Positions 54,906-64,000 of a stretch of 64,000 nt of DNA are shown one piece after another. How positions within the stretch are numbered: position 1 is the first letter of the stretch; the number at the start of each line of letters is the position of its first letter. Under the pieces are notes generated by a model, which worked only from the letters and a program-made list of their open reading frames with translations, did not search any database and had not been told where the DNA came from. Source of the stretch: Sciurus carolinensis (lineage: Eukaryota; Chordata; Mammalia; Rodentia; Sciuridae); the NCBI RefSeq assembly GCF_902686445.1, contig NC_062216.1, positions 9,011,084 to 9,075,083 on the forward strand. Reading direction: 5' to 3'. Position numbers and translations under genes: made by a program.

Positions 54906-55314
54906 CCACTGCTTCAAGCTGGCCTGCCTCCCAGGGTTGGAGCTGCAGTTAAGAAGAACTTAGACTGTGGGCACAGATTCAGGTTGTGTGATTCACCCTG
55001 TTCCATGGCATAATTTAAACCCTGGTTTTAGTGGGGGGTAGGAAGGGAGCCTAGATAGATTTGCATGACCAGAGGAAAAAGAATAAGCAAATCTTCTATG
55101 CCGCGGCATCAGTAGCAATGTCTCCAAAACACATGGATCAGGCATGGGCCACACCCTGAACCAAATGAACAAAATGGCTTAGTGACATAAGGAAGTTGCA
55201 ACCCTCCCCAACTTAGAGAATGTGAGAATATGTGTGGCCCTCTTTATCCACCCCATGTCACTACTGTTTTAGCTACAATACAGGACTTCAGGCAACACAT
55301 CTCTGGGAGGCAAC
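54906..55314. other. No gene recognised
   Basis: This is unique sequence without frames of interest. Confidence 0.5.
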
Positions 55315-55515
55315 ATGCAGTGGTAACATGCAGGCCCTAGAGCCAAAAGCCTGGATTCAAATCCTGACTGTTTCTTACTGTCTCTATCGCCTTAGTTAAC
55401 TTATCTAGCATTCTCTGCAACTCTGTTTTCCCGTAAAACTGGGATAACAGTTCCTATTTCGAGGATCAGCACAGCGCCATCTAACAGGTAGGAGGCATTC
55501 GATAAGTGGTACCAA
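55315..55515 (+). mobile_element. MIR SINE
   Basis: 'catgcaggccctagagccaaaagcctggattcaaatcctgactg', 'ctctgttttcccgtaaaactgggataacagttcc' and 'aggtaggaggcattcgataagtgg' cover most of a sense MIR. Confidence 0.8.
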
Positions 55516-56139
55516 CTTACCGGTTACATTTTCTAGTAACCACCAACCAAGTGCCTGTTTTAGGGACCACAAGAACTGCCCTAGAGAGGCATGCTATTGG
55601 ATGGAGGAGATGCAAAATGCACAAAGAAAACTAAGCCAGGGACAATAAAGGTCATAAGGGCTGTACGCATTACCAACCAGCATGTAGGGAGGAATTGTCC
55701 ACCTAAGAAGTAGGAAAGCCAGACATTCCCTCTGACAAGCAACAGGAGCAAGGCATAGAGCAGCCCCTATATTACCCGTCACTATAGACAGGGAGCAGCA
55801 CAGACAGGCTCTGAAGTCTGGCTTCTCCTGCTGCGTAGCTGGGGCTCTTCACCATCATACCTGACCCACATGGCCCAAGAACATGCTATCCTGCAGGTGC
55901 CACAAGTGACATCTCCATCGACAGAGACGGAGACCAACATTCCTCAAGGTTGACCTCACCAAACCAAATATATCCCCATTGCATCTGCTAAACATACACT
56001 GACTAAATCAATTTCTTAATTAGCCAGTAGACTTACTAATGCATTAATAATTCAATAATACCTAATTATACCTACTAATACCAGCCTAATACGGAGATCA
56101 TGAGACTGGAAATTATCCACTGGTACACTCCTTTCTTCA
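55516..56139. other. No gene recognised
   Basis: Only a 62-codon minus frame (55594-55782) without similarity is present. Confidence 0.5.
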
Positions 56140-56200
56140 CTTCCTAGAACTATGTCTGGCACATAGTAGGTATTCAATAAGTATCTTTTGAAAAAATAAA
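56140..56200 (+). mobile_element. L2 3'-end fragment
   Basis: 'cctagaactatgtctggcacatagtaggtattcaataagtatc' is the last 50 bases of sense L2. Confidence 0.65.
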
Positions 56201-58069
56201 CTTACTCCTGGTTTACACTCATTTTCATGTTCTATGTCTTTGACATTTTTATTAGTGCTATATTTTGTATGTCTTGAGGTTCCTGACCTCACAAGGAATG
56301 AGGAGCCCCCTAACATCAATGCAATGTCTGCCCTTTCCTAAGGCTTCCATCCACTGAGAAAAACCAAGGATCACAAGAAAAGTATACATGTTGTGCAACT
56401 TACACAGGAGGCTTCAAAAACACCTATCCCAGGCCAGGAATGCTGGGGAGACCTTGACCGGGGCAAGAGCCAGGGCGGTGAACAAGTTGACAAGCTCTGG
56501 AAAGAACAAAAATTCTCCAACAAAGAACATTTTAGCAGCCTAATTAAAAAAAGTGGACCGGGAATTAGAGATGGAGCCACCTGTTAAAAGGGAAATTAGA
56601 ACAAGTCTGAAACCACTGACCCACTTTTCCTCTGCTATGATCTTTAGTGAACGTAGCCATAATGCAATGGATGTGCAACTGGTACACTGCTAGAAGAAAC
56701 TGTATCAAAAAAATCTTACTCTAAAATATGACCTGGCCTCCCACAACCTGCAAGGAAGGAGCTGGTCTCTGCACAACACAAGCAGAGTCCTGGCAGGAAA
56801 TGGATGACAATACAAACCAAGGAGCAGTTCCAAGTGATCATAAAACCACCAGCAGGACTAGAAGAAGTCAACAAGGGATGGCAGCTTCAGGGACTCATTA
56901 CCACCCTGGGCTCAGAGGGACCGGAGCACAAACTGGTCACTGTAACTGGGGAAAGGGCTGCATGGAGGAGGGGCTGCTCCCCAGAGGAGCTGTGGCCTTT
57001 GGTCCTTTGGTACAAGCTACAGCAACCAGTGAGGAGAGAACCAGGGGAACAAATACCCTCCTCCTCCTCCTGGTGGTGCCTCCTGTGAACCAAATCTAGC
57101 CAGAAGCCAGAGGGCAAGGGTGATCTGAAGTACAAAGCAGGGAGAAGCAGAGAGAATGGACGAGGATGGGAGGCTGCAGGCGTGGCAGGGGTCAGCCACA
57201 CACTTCCCAGGTGTGTTCTGACCCTTGGCATCCTGGCTTCGCCTTGTAGGAACCATGTTGAGGGTTCCCACCATCTCTGCCATCCACTCGGGTTAGCCAG
57301 TGGCAAAGATGAGCATGTGAGGGAGGTGTTCATTTTTTCTGGTTATCTCTAGTTGCCTGTGTCCTTTCATGCAGGGAGGCTGACATGTCCACAGGGGCAG
57401 ATCCCAGAACCACTCTTTCCCCTGGTACCTTCAGGTTATTGCATGATGACTCTTAGAAGGTGATTCTATACTTTGATGAGGTGACATTCTTCTACAGTAA
57501 CATATCCCCAACTTTCAATGAAGGCTAATGAGAAACTATCAGAAATCTGTTTTTACATTTGACAAAGCCTGTTGAAGTAGACATTCCTCTACATAAGGAA
57601 TACTGAGACAAGGGACAGTTCATGACAATGTGTGTCCATGATCTTATGTGAGAGGGGGAAATGCAAATCACAGAGAAGCTTCCTTTCTCAAAGACCTTGG
57701 GACCCTGCCACTGGCCAACTCCTAGCTCCCAGCCTGTGTTAGCATTTCTTAATGCAAATGTTAAAAACAAACAGGTCATTCAGTAAATATGGATTGAGGG
57801 AATGTTAATCTGAACAGGGCTGGAATTCTTTTGTGTCTTCCCTACCTTAAAAAAAAAAATGCCATATGTTCCCATTGTATATCAAATAGAACAAACTCTC
57901 AGGCACAAACTCCAAATCCCTCTGAGCTCTGACTCCCATCCTCTCCTCTTCTCCCCTTGCCTCTTCACGTCTGTCTTGTATTACAGTCACCCCATCCCAC
58001 TTTCCCTGTCCGTACGCTGAACCTTACCTCCCTCTGTCTGAATATGGTTTCATTTCTGCCAAAATTCTA
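56201..58069. other. No gene recognised; overlapping frames
   Basis: Plus frames of 123 and 94 codons (56728-57099) face minus frames of 148 and 88 codons (56887-57333). The overlap on opposite strands and lack of similarity suggest a GC-moderate stretch poor in stops, not a gene. An A run of ten lies near 57850. Confidence 0.5.
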
Positions 58070-58560
58070 CTTGACATTCAAAGACTTCATAGCAGCTCAA
58101 TTTTTAATAGCCACAAACTGGAAAGAGCCCAAATGTCCATCAGTGGGTAAATGGATAAACAAATCGTGGCATCTCCATAGGATGGAATTCTGCTCAATGA
58201 CAGAGAACACACTGTTGATATGTGCAACAACATGGATGAAATCCAAAATCATTATGCTGAGTGAAAAAAGTCAGATAAAAAGAGTGCATATTGTATAATG
58301 CCACTTATAGAATTCTAGAAAAAGTAAGCTAATTTATGGTGGGCAAAAAAGAGATCAGAAGTTGCCTGGGGGTGAGGATAGAAAAAGGGAGGGACTACCA
58401 AGATATTCAAGGACTCTTTTGGGGAAGATGAAAATGTAGGTTGATTGCGAAAATGTTTTCACTGGTGTCCACATACTACAAAACTCGTAAAATTGAACAC
58501 CTTAAATATGTACAGATTATTGTACACCCATTATACCTAATAAAGATGTAAATACATACA
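58070..58560 (+). mobile_element. L1 3' end with the last ORF2 codons, non-functional
   Basis: The frame ending at 58298 contains NWKEPKCPSVGKWINKSWHLHRMEF and ATTWMKSKIIMLSEKSQ, the conserved carboxy end of L1 ORF2. A 3' UTR follows ('agaagttgcctgggggtgagg', 'aattgaacaccttaaatatgtacag', 'tacctaataaag') with an ATAC-rich tail. The element is 5'-truncated and carries no upstream catalytic domains. Confidence 0.9.
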
Positions 58561-58646
58561 TACATATTATAAAGTTCAGATAAACCATTAACTGGAAAAA
58601 TTTCTATAGCAAGTCAATAAGAGAGACGATTTCTAAAGTAATAAGG

Positions 58647-58792
58647 TGGGCTGAGATTGTGGCTCAGTGGTGGAGCACTTGCCTAGCACACATGAGGCAT
58701 TAGGTTCGATCCTCAGCACCACATACAAAACTAAATAAAACAAAGTTTTTTTAAAAAGCTGAAACTCTTTCTAAAAAATAAATTAATTAATT
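58647..58792 (+). mobile_element. ID SINE with target duplication
   Basis: 'ggctgagattgtggctcagtgg' and B box GGTTCGATCC are intact, followed by a long A/T tail. An 11-bp flank with one mismatch lies at 58636-58646 and 58793-58803. Confidence 0.92.
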
Positions 58793-58803
58793 AAGTACTA
58801 AGG

Positions 58804-59580
58804 GTCTCCACAAATCAAATAAATAATAGCAAGAGAAAATTGGCACAGAGGGCAAGTAGGTAACTTGGAAGCAAACACGACTGACAAGTTGCTTGGGTAA
58901 AATCCTTCTACCTCTACAGAATGTAAAATATACACCCTATTCACTGGAATGTGAGAAGGAACAGCAGTATCTGTAGGCTCATCAAAGCCCTTCAGAGGTG
59001 GAGAGGGCTTCCTCCGATTGCTCTAACCACACCCCAGCATCCTCGCCTGGCTGCTAGACCTTTCCCTTTCGACCTCTGGGCTTGGCATCCCAGGTGCTAC
59101 CCTTGCAACCTGGCATGTGCCCATACCGGATTCTGCGAGGAAAACCGAAGCCCCCTCTCACTAGTACACATGTCCTTGAACTGCATCTTCCCAGTTCGAT
59201 CATGAGCAGGAACCTTTGCCTAACCCACTTAGATTACTGTAGCCCAGTGCGGAGAAACTCGCCCCTAACCCTCAGGCCAGGACAGACCTCCGCCAGGGGA
59301 TCCAACACAGGCTGCATCTGTTCTCAACCGCATTCCTATCTTTCTCCCCCTAGTGAAAAAGCTAACTGCTCCTGGCCCAGTGTGCCTCATTTGGGGTCTG
59401 AGCCCTCAGCCCCAAGCCGGGACCTCTCTCCCTGCATCACCCCCATAGCCTGAGTTTCACTAGGACACTGTCCAAAGCACTTCCAGATGGCGTCCTTCTT
59501 CAACTCTTACCAGCCCCTGGGCTGGTAGCGTGAGTGATATTATTATTACCCTTGGTCCCCTTTTGCTCCATTTTAGGAAG
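58804..59580. other. Gene-free upstream side of the second CpG island
   Basis: CpG becomes commoner from about 58995. Frames of 84 and 123 codons (58951-59453) lack similarity. A 20-bp inverted repeat (taccagccc/gggctggta) lies at 59508-59527. Confidence 0.5.
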
Positions 59581-60050
59581 CAAGGACCTGCAGCGGGGCG
59601 ACTGTCCTGAGGGTGTCCCGTGAATCAGAAAGGGGGCTCGAGCGTCCAGCCCCCCGGCAGAGTTTCCCCAGGGCCCGAGCCACTTGGGAAGCAAGAGCCA
59701 AGGCAGGCGCAACTTAGTGGACCGGCCGAGGCCGGGTGGGCGACGCAGGAGGCACCAGTCACGCGCCTACGGCGGCAGGGCTTTCTGCCTCCGCCTCCTG
59801 ACCGGACGGTTCCGCGCTGTTTGCCGGCAGCCGCCGCCGACTGAAATTTACAGGCTCGCGGGAGAACTGGAGCAGAGCGGATGGGGGCCTCGGAAAGGAG
59901 GAGGGCGTGGAGGGAGGGGAGGGGTGGGGGAGGGGGAGGAGGAGGGGCGGGGGAGGGGGAGGGGAGGGAGAGGGGAGGGGGGAGGAGAAGGGGAGGGGAG
60001 GGACAGGAGGCGGAACCCGCGTAGAAAAATCTCTGGCGACCCGTAACCGT
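59581..60050. promoter_or_regulatory. CpG island (candidate promoter)
   Basis: I count about 38 CpG in 470 bp, with observed/expected near 0.8 by hand. Densest part is 59740-59880 (for example cacgcgcctacggcggc and ccgccgccgac). No TATA box is visible, so it would be a TATA-less promoter. Three long frames over it (120-157 codons) are Arg/Gly- or Pro/Ser-rich low-complexity artefacts. No known first exon was recognised on either strand. Confidence 0.78.
59893..60011 (+). other. G-rich strand with quadruplex potential
   Basis: About 120 bases of nearly pure G/A include more than fifteen runs of three or more G separated by one to four bases. The complementary strand is polypyrimidine. The tract meets the usual G4 pattern many times over and could also form a triplex. 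It sits in the 3' part of the CpG island. Confidence 0.85.
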
Positions 60051-60419
60051 GGAAGAAACAAGGGGAGATACAGGAACATCCTTAAGAAGGGGAGACAAAG
60101 AACAGAGAAAAGTTGGAAAGCAAAGGAGACATTGGAATGTGCATAAGCCTTTATGAAAGGGGGAAAATGAACAGACAATGGTTCATGTTTAATTATTAAC
60201 AAATAAGTGGCACTAATGAATAGCATCATTAAAGGGCATTTTGTGAATATTAATGCATTGTTATATTCTAAATAAGGGCTCTGATCTCCCCTTGGTCAGC
60301 CAAGGTCCTTCCCTTCCTTGTTCAGAAGCGGCCTATTTTAATTACAATCCGTCTGCTCCCCTTTAAAACCCTGGTCACAGCCCTGAGAGTCTCACCCCAT
60401 CCTCACCACCCTTCAAGAG

Positions 60420-60558
60420 CTACCCACACGTGATATGTACGTCTGCTGTTATTGCCTGTCCCCCCCAAAGCATAAGTTTTCCAAAATGTGGATTGTGTTT
60501 CATACCATGATGTGAACAACTACCTGACACATCAATATGGTCTATAAATATTCACCAA
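60420..60558 (+). mobile_element. Possible L2 3'-end fragment
   Basis: 'cataagttttccaaaatgtggattgtgtttcatacc' and 'aactacctgacacatcaatatggtctataaatattc' resemble sense L2 near its 3' end. The match is weak. Confidence 0.45.
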
Positions 60559-60814
60559 AAAACAAAGTCACAGAGCACAGGAGAGGATGAGGGGATCCTG
60601 TTTACACATTGTGGCCCAGGTCCTATAGAATGAGGGTTAGGCCTCACTCCAATCAGCCCTTTCTTCATGGAGAACTTGCAAAAGAGCTAGGGGAACCTGG
60701 GTGTGGTTATGAACTATGCCTTTCCCTGCCAGCAGGCCCTGGAAGAGTCCATCAGAGGACTCTGGCTGCTCCCTGGGTGCTCTGAAACCCAGGGGCCCAT
60801 AACCAGAGTTTCAG

Positions 60815-60930
60815 AGTGGAAGGAGTCCAGCGCTCTTATTTTACAGATACAGACTTTGGGATCCATGAGTGCTCTTCCCAAGGGTGCACAGCAAGTTCCT
60901 GAGTGTCTTCTTCACTCCCTACCAGTACAC
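60815..60930 (-). mobile_element. MIR fragment
   Basis: 'gcgctcttattttacagatacagactttgg' and 'gctcttcccaagggtgcacagcaagttcctgagtg' are the reversed MIR core. Frames across it (60703-61258) are not genes. Confidence 0.6.
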
Positions 60931-61582
60931 AGAGACTTTGGGGGCAGGTGGTCAATGTACCAGTCCTTGGAAAAGTGCGGGAAGGTGGAGGCTGTACTGG
61001 GGCCTGGCAGCTCTGGCTTTCTGTTTTCTGGTCTCCTCTCCCCTGTGCAGATCTTCCCCTCCTCGACCTTCCCAGTCCCCAATATGCCCAGTGACACACA
61101 TAGTGATTGCTCTAGGCCAACAGACACACCCCTGTTTGGATGACTGCAGGGGAGGAGGTGCTGGCAGTAGAGTTTCATTTCTTGGGGAGCCGAATAAAAA
61201 TCCACCTTGTCCAAACTCCTGTATGTGCTTTTTCCAAAGAGCTGTCAGTCTTTTTTAAACCCACAGGACAGAACAGAAGTCTGAAGACATTAAGAGGAAA
61301 TGAGTGGCCCAGGATCTCTGTGAGTCAGGGATCTCTGATTCCTGGCTGTCCACCTGCAAATTTTGTTTCCCCTCCATTATGATCACATTTTGAATAGAGA
61401 AGAGTCACATGCAACATGGAAAACTTTCAGGCAGGTTTTTCCTAGCTCTTCCCAGATCCAAGAAATCCTGAGATATGGACATCCTGTTTCTTCCAAACTG
61501 ATGAACCTCATCATCAGAGGCTGCTGGTGGCAAACTTGGAGCAAAGTACAAGAAATTTAATGCTTAAAACAGGTCACAATAA
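60931..61582. other. No gene recognised
   Basis: Overlapping frames of 63-146 codons occur on both strands at 60703-61382 and are partly repeat-derived. None has similarity I recognise. Confidence 0.5.
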
Positions 61583-61603
61583 TAGATAGATAGATAGATA
61601 GAT
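61583..61603. repeat. (TAGA)n microsatellite
   Basis: Five TAGA units are present, a short tetranucleotide repeat. Confidence 0.9.
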
Positions 61604-61614
61604 GAAAGTCCACA

Positions 61615-61810
61615 AAACCTTCCATTTGTTGATCATCTAACGTGTACCAGGCACTTCCAAATATTTATCTTCAGTAATAATCCACACAATCCTGAAACAT
61701 GGGTTCAGAGAAGTTAAGTAGTTTGCCAAGTATCACACAGTCAGTAATATGGAAGATGGCATTCAGACCAAGCACTGCATGACACCAGAGCCCATATTTT
61801 TGCTCCCTAA
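61615..61810 (-). mobile_element. MIR SINE
   Basis: 'atttgttgatcatctaacgtgtaccaggcacttcc', 'ttcagagaagttaagtagtttgccaagtatcacacagtcagtaatatgg' and 'ccagagcccatatttttgctcc' give a nearly complete reversed MIR. Confidence 0.82.
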
Positions 61811-62650
61811 AATCCTGGCTGCAGTGCACAATGTCAGGATGAAGAAAGAACCTTCAGTCTCATCCCTTAGCAGCGCCAACTTCACGAGGTCCTCTTCGCC
61901 CCACATTTCAGGGTTAAGTTTTCCACAGCTCCCGTTGCCATGGCATTTAGGAGCTCTTGTCACCATTTGAAAACCCAGAAGAGGAAAATAAGAGGATTCA
62001 GCTCTTTGATTCAAGAGCTGACCAGTTCTTTTAAAAGATAAACTCAATCTGGTCCTTGAATCAGGATTAGAAATTGGAGCAGATAATGGCACTTGTAGGC
62101 CTTGGAATTATTTAGCTTCTTGCTCCAAGAAGTTCAGTTCACTTTTCAGACATGATCTCATTCTTCTCCACAGGATCTTCCTGGAGACCAGAGAAGAGAT
62201 GGAGACAGTCCTCCATAGGGTGTAGTGGAAGTGGGGCTCGTGACTCCTGCCCTGGTGTCTGAACTAGCTCTCTCTGCTCTCTTCTCCTGCCTGGTGCGTG
62301 AGAGAGGGTGCCACACTCCTGGCACTGTCACAAGCGAGTGGGAATTTATGTGAAGGTCTTGGTTTAAAAGATCAAGAAACAAATATGCTACAAGGTCACT
62401 AGACTAATTACAGCTGAAAGGGACAGTTCTGCTCTAAACCCTGTTCCCCAACCCAGCACCCACCCTCCAGAGGAAAAAACAAAAAAGCAGTGCGATTGGG
62501 TGAATTGAAGAGATGGAGTTTGGTAGCCTTTTTCACAGTAGCATGGGGGGCCACCTTTCCAGCTTCCAGCAAGGAAGGATTTCTGCAGTCCCTGCAGATG
62601 CTCCAAAGGGGTTTTGTCATCACTCACTTCCTTGACTCTTTGGGTTTTCT
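61811..62650. other. No gene recognised
   Basis: Minus frames of 71-109 codons (61763-62684) lack similarity and overlap repeats at both ends. Confidence 0.5.
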
Positions 62651-63009
62651 GCATGCTCTCATCTAAATGTTTATGTCCCTCCAAAATTCATGTTGACATC
62701 TAACCCCCAGTATGATGGCATTAGGAGGTGGAGCCTTGGGAGGTGACTAGGTCATGAAGGTGAAGGCTTCATGAAGGACATCAGTGCTCTTACAAAAGAA
62801 GACCCAGAAAATGTGTTCTCCCCTTCCACCATGTGAGGACACAGCAAGAAGGCAACACCTACGGGCCAGAAAGTAAGACCACCTCAGACATCAAATTTGC
62901 TGACTTCTTGGACTTCCCAGCCTCTGGAACTATGAGAAATAAATTTCTGTTGTTTATAAGCTATCTGGTTTATAGTGTTTTGTTACAGTGACCTCAGTGG
63001 ACTAAGATA
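62651..63009 (+). mobile_element. MaLR (MLT1-type) solo LTR
   Basis: 'tgtttatgtccctccaaaattcatgttgacatctaacccccag', 'ggaggtggagccttgggaggtgac', 'ccaccatgtgaggacacagcaagaagg' and 'gagaaataaatttctgttgtttataagc' to 'gtggactaagat' form an LTR from start to end. Confidence 0.87.
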
Positions 63010-63036
63010 CTTCATGACTTTGCCTGCCCTTAGAGC

Positions 63037-63185
63037 GCTGGTCTGGTGGAAAGAAAACACCCTTTGGAATCTGCAGACTTGGGCTTAAATTAGCTTTTCC
63101 TCCACTGATTAGTTGTGTGGTGGGTTTCAGGCAAGTTACTTAATGTTCTGTCTCCGGGCTTTTACTTAAAATAAGATGCTGGAAG
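63037..63185 (+). mobile_element. MIR fragment
   Basis: 'cctttggaatctgcagacttgggcttaaattagc', 'gattagttgtgtggtgggtttcaggcaagttacttaatg' follow the sense MIR core. Confidence 0.72.
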
Positions 63186-64000
63186 ATTCCTAATCCTTGC
63201 TTTGTGCCTCGATATTCTAGTGCTTGCATTTGGAACATTTCCAACATTCAGCTTTGAATTCCACTTCTTAAATCCACCAAGTTCTCATGTTAGGAGCTCT
63301 GGTTTAGGCCTTGTTGATTGGTTCTCAGTACAGATGGATCTGCTGGGAGTTCTCAAGCAGGAACACAGCTTCCAGCCTAACTGAACCCCTCACTGATGGA
63401 CAGGGAAAAGACGAACCTGTGGTGCAGTAGTGAGCTGTTAAGAAACCGCCTTCACCAATTGGAGTTGAGACCTGGGAGATGACACCTTGTTTATTGAGTT
63501 GTCTGAGGATCAGTTATCCACACTCTCAGTCCAAACTGCAGAGGCAATTTTGTTTGGAATCTCCAGCAGTCCCAGCCTTGGAGAGCATGTAAACATGCAA
63601 GAGATAAATGGTCTATGGGTGCAATTCTAGAACTTCTTAGCCTGTCAGTGTACTCAAAAATTAAGCACATAAACACTATGTAGTAAAAATCCATCTACTT
63701 CCTGTTTTTTCGGAATCAGTCTCAAAGTCAACAGAGACAGCAGAGCTAAGTAACATTCTAATATCTCAGGAGCTGCAAGTTTTCACTTACCAGAGCCCTC
63801 AGTGCTCAATGGGCCTGAGGTAAAATCCCTAAGCAAAGGTTGCGGGGATTTGGGGAGAAATGGAGTTGATGGATTTGGGATTTGGGGGTGGTGGAGATGA
63901 AAATGTTCTAAAATCGATTATGGTAACAGTTTGGTGAATACCCTGAAAACCCACTGAATGGGTGGATTTATCCTACGTTAACTGTATCTCATTAAAGCTC
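63186..64000. other. No gene or repeat recognised
   Basis: Frames of 60 and 67 codons lack similarity. The stretch runs off the end of the window. Confidence 0.5.

Noticed and set aside
57957..58298. 113-codon frame with protein-like content
   Set aside because: Its second half is the carboxy end of L1 ORF2; it is a truncated retrotransposon.
59625..60229. Frames of 120-157 codons, Arg/Gly-rich or Pro/Ser-rich
   Set aside because: They come from the CpG island and the G/A tract; long frames are expected there because stop codons are rare in such composition.
60703..61258. 146- and 129-codon frames
   Set aside because: They overlap a MIR fragment and each other in different frames.
1..64000. 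A novel multi-gene system
   Set aside because: I searched both strands for adjacent coding regions and found only repeats, chance frames and regulatory-looking DNA. Nothing supports an undescribed protein system here.

Overview
This window looks like nuclear DNA from a squirrel-family rodent, most likely the ground squirrel / marmot branch. The main evidence is the SINE content. About fifteen copies belong to a tRNA-Ala-derived ID family whose 3' end reads like 'cagcaccacata' followed by an A-rich tail. Eight more copies are dimers with a 7SL-derived B1 left half and an ID-like right half (the B1-dID type known from squirrels and dormice). Old mammal-wide repeats (MIR, L2, MER5A, Tigger, MaLR, MLT2, L1M) fill much of the rest. 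The species is inferred, not proven.

I found no protein-coding gene, rRNA gene or functional tRNA gene that I can defend. Every open reading frame longer than 60 codons is a repeat fragment, a microsatellite read-through (poly-His/Thr, poly-Ser/Leu), a GC-rich low-complexity frame, or an unrecognised frame without support on either side. The window is therefore intergenic or deep intronic.

Layout: 0-10 kb is AT-rich and packed with SINEs, L1 3' ends and one unidentified LTR. 10-12 kb ends in a CpG island (about 11.92-12.56 kb) with a CCAAT box, a TATA box and a consensus splice donor, the best promoter candidate. 12.6-19 kb is AT-rich with L1 and half-L1 pieces. 19-26 kb holds SINEs (four ID copies within 2.3 kb), a complete MaLR solo LTR with a perfect target duplication, and L2. 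26-35 kb is the most repeat-poor part and includes stretches that look like conserved non-coding DNA plus a repeat-free block rich in open frames. 35-37.4 kb carries two hAT elements and a three-layer nest of LTRs. 37-59 kb is a mosaic of MIR, L2, hAT, SINE and five further MaLR LTRs. 59.58-60.05 kb is a second, denser CpG island that runs into a 120-bp G-rich strand able to form quadruplexes. 60-64 kb is ordinary repeat-rich DNA.

No operon or pathway can be described. The parts most likely to have a function are the two CpG islands and the repeat-poor blocks near 26.4-27.05, 34.1-34.5 and 42.3-42.6 kb. Repeat family names come from recognising consensus features by eye; no database was searched.
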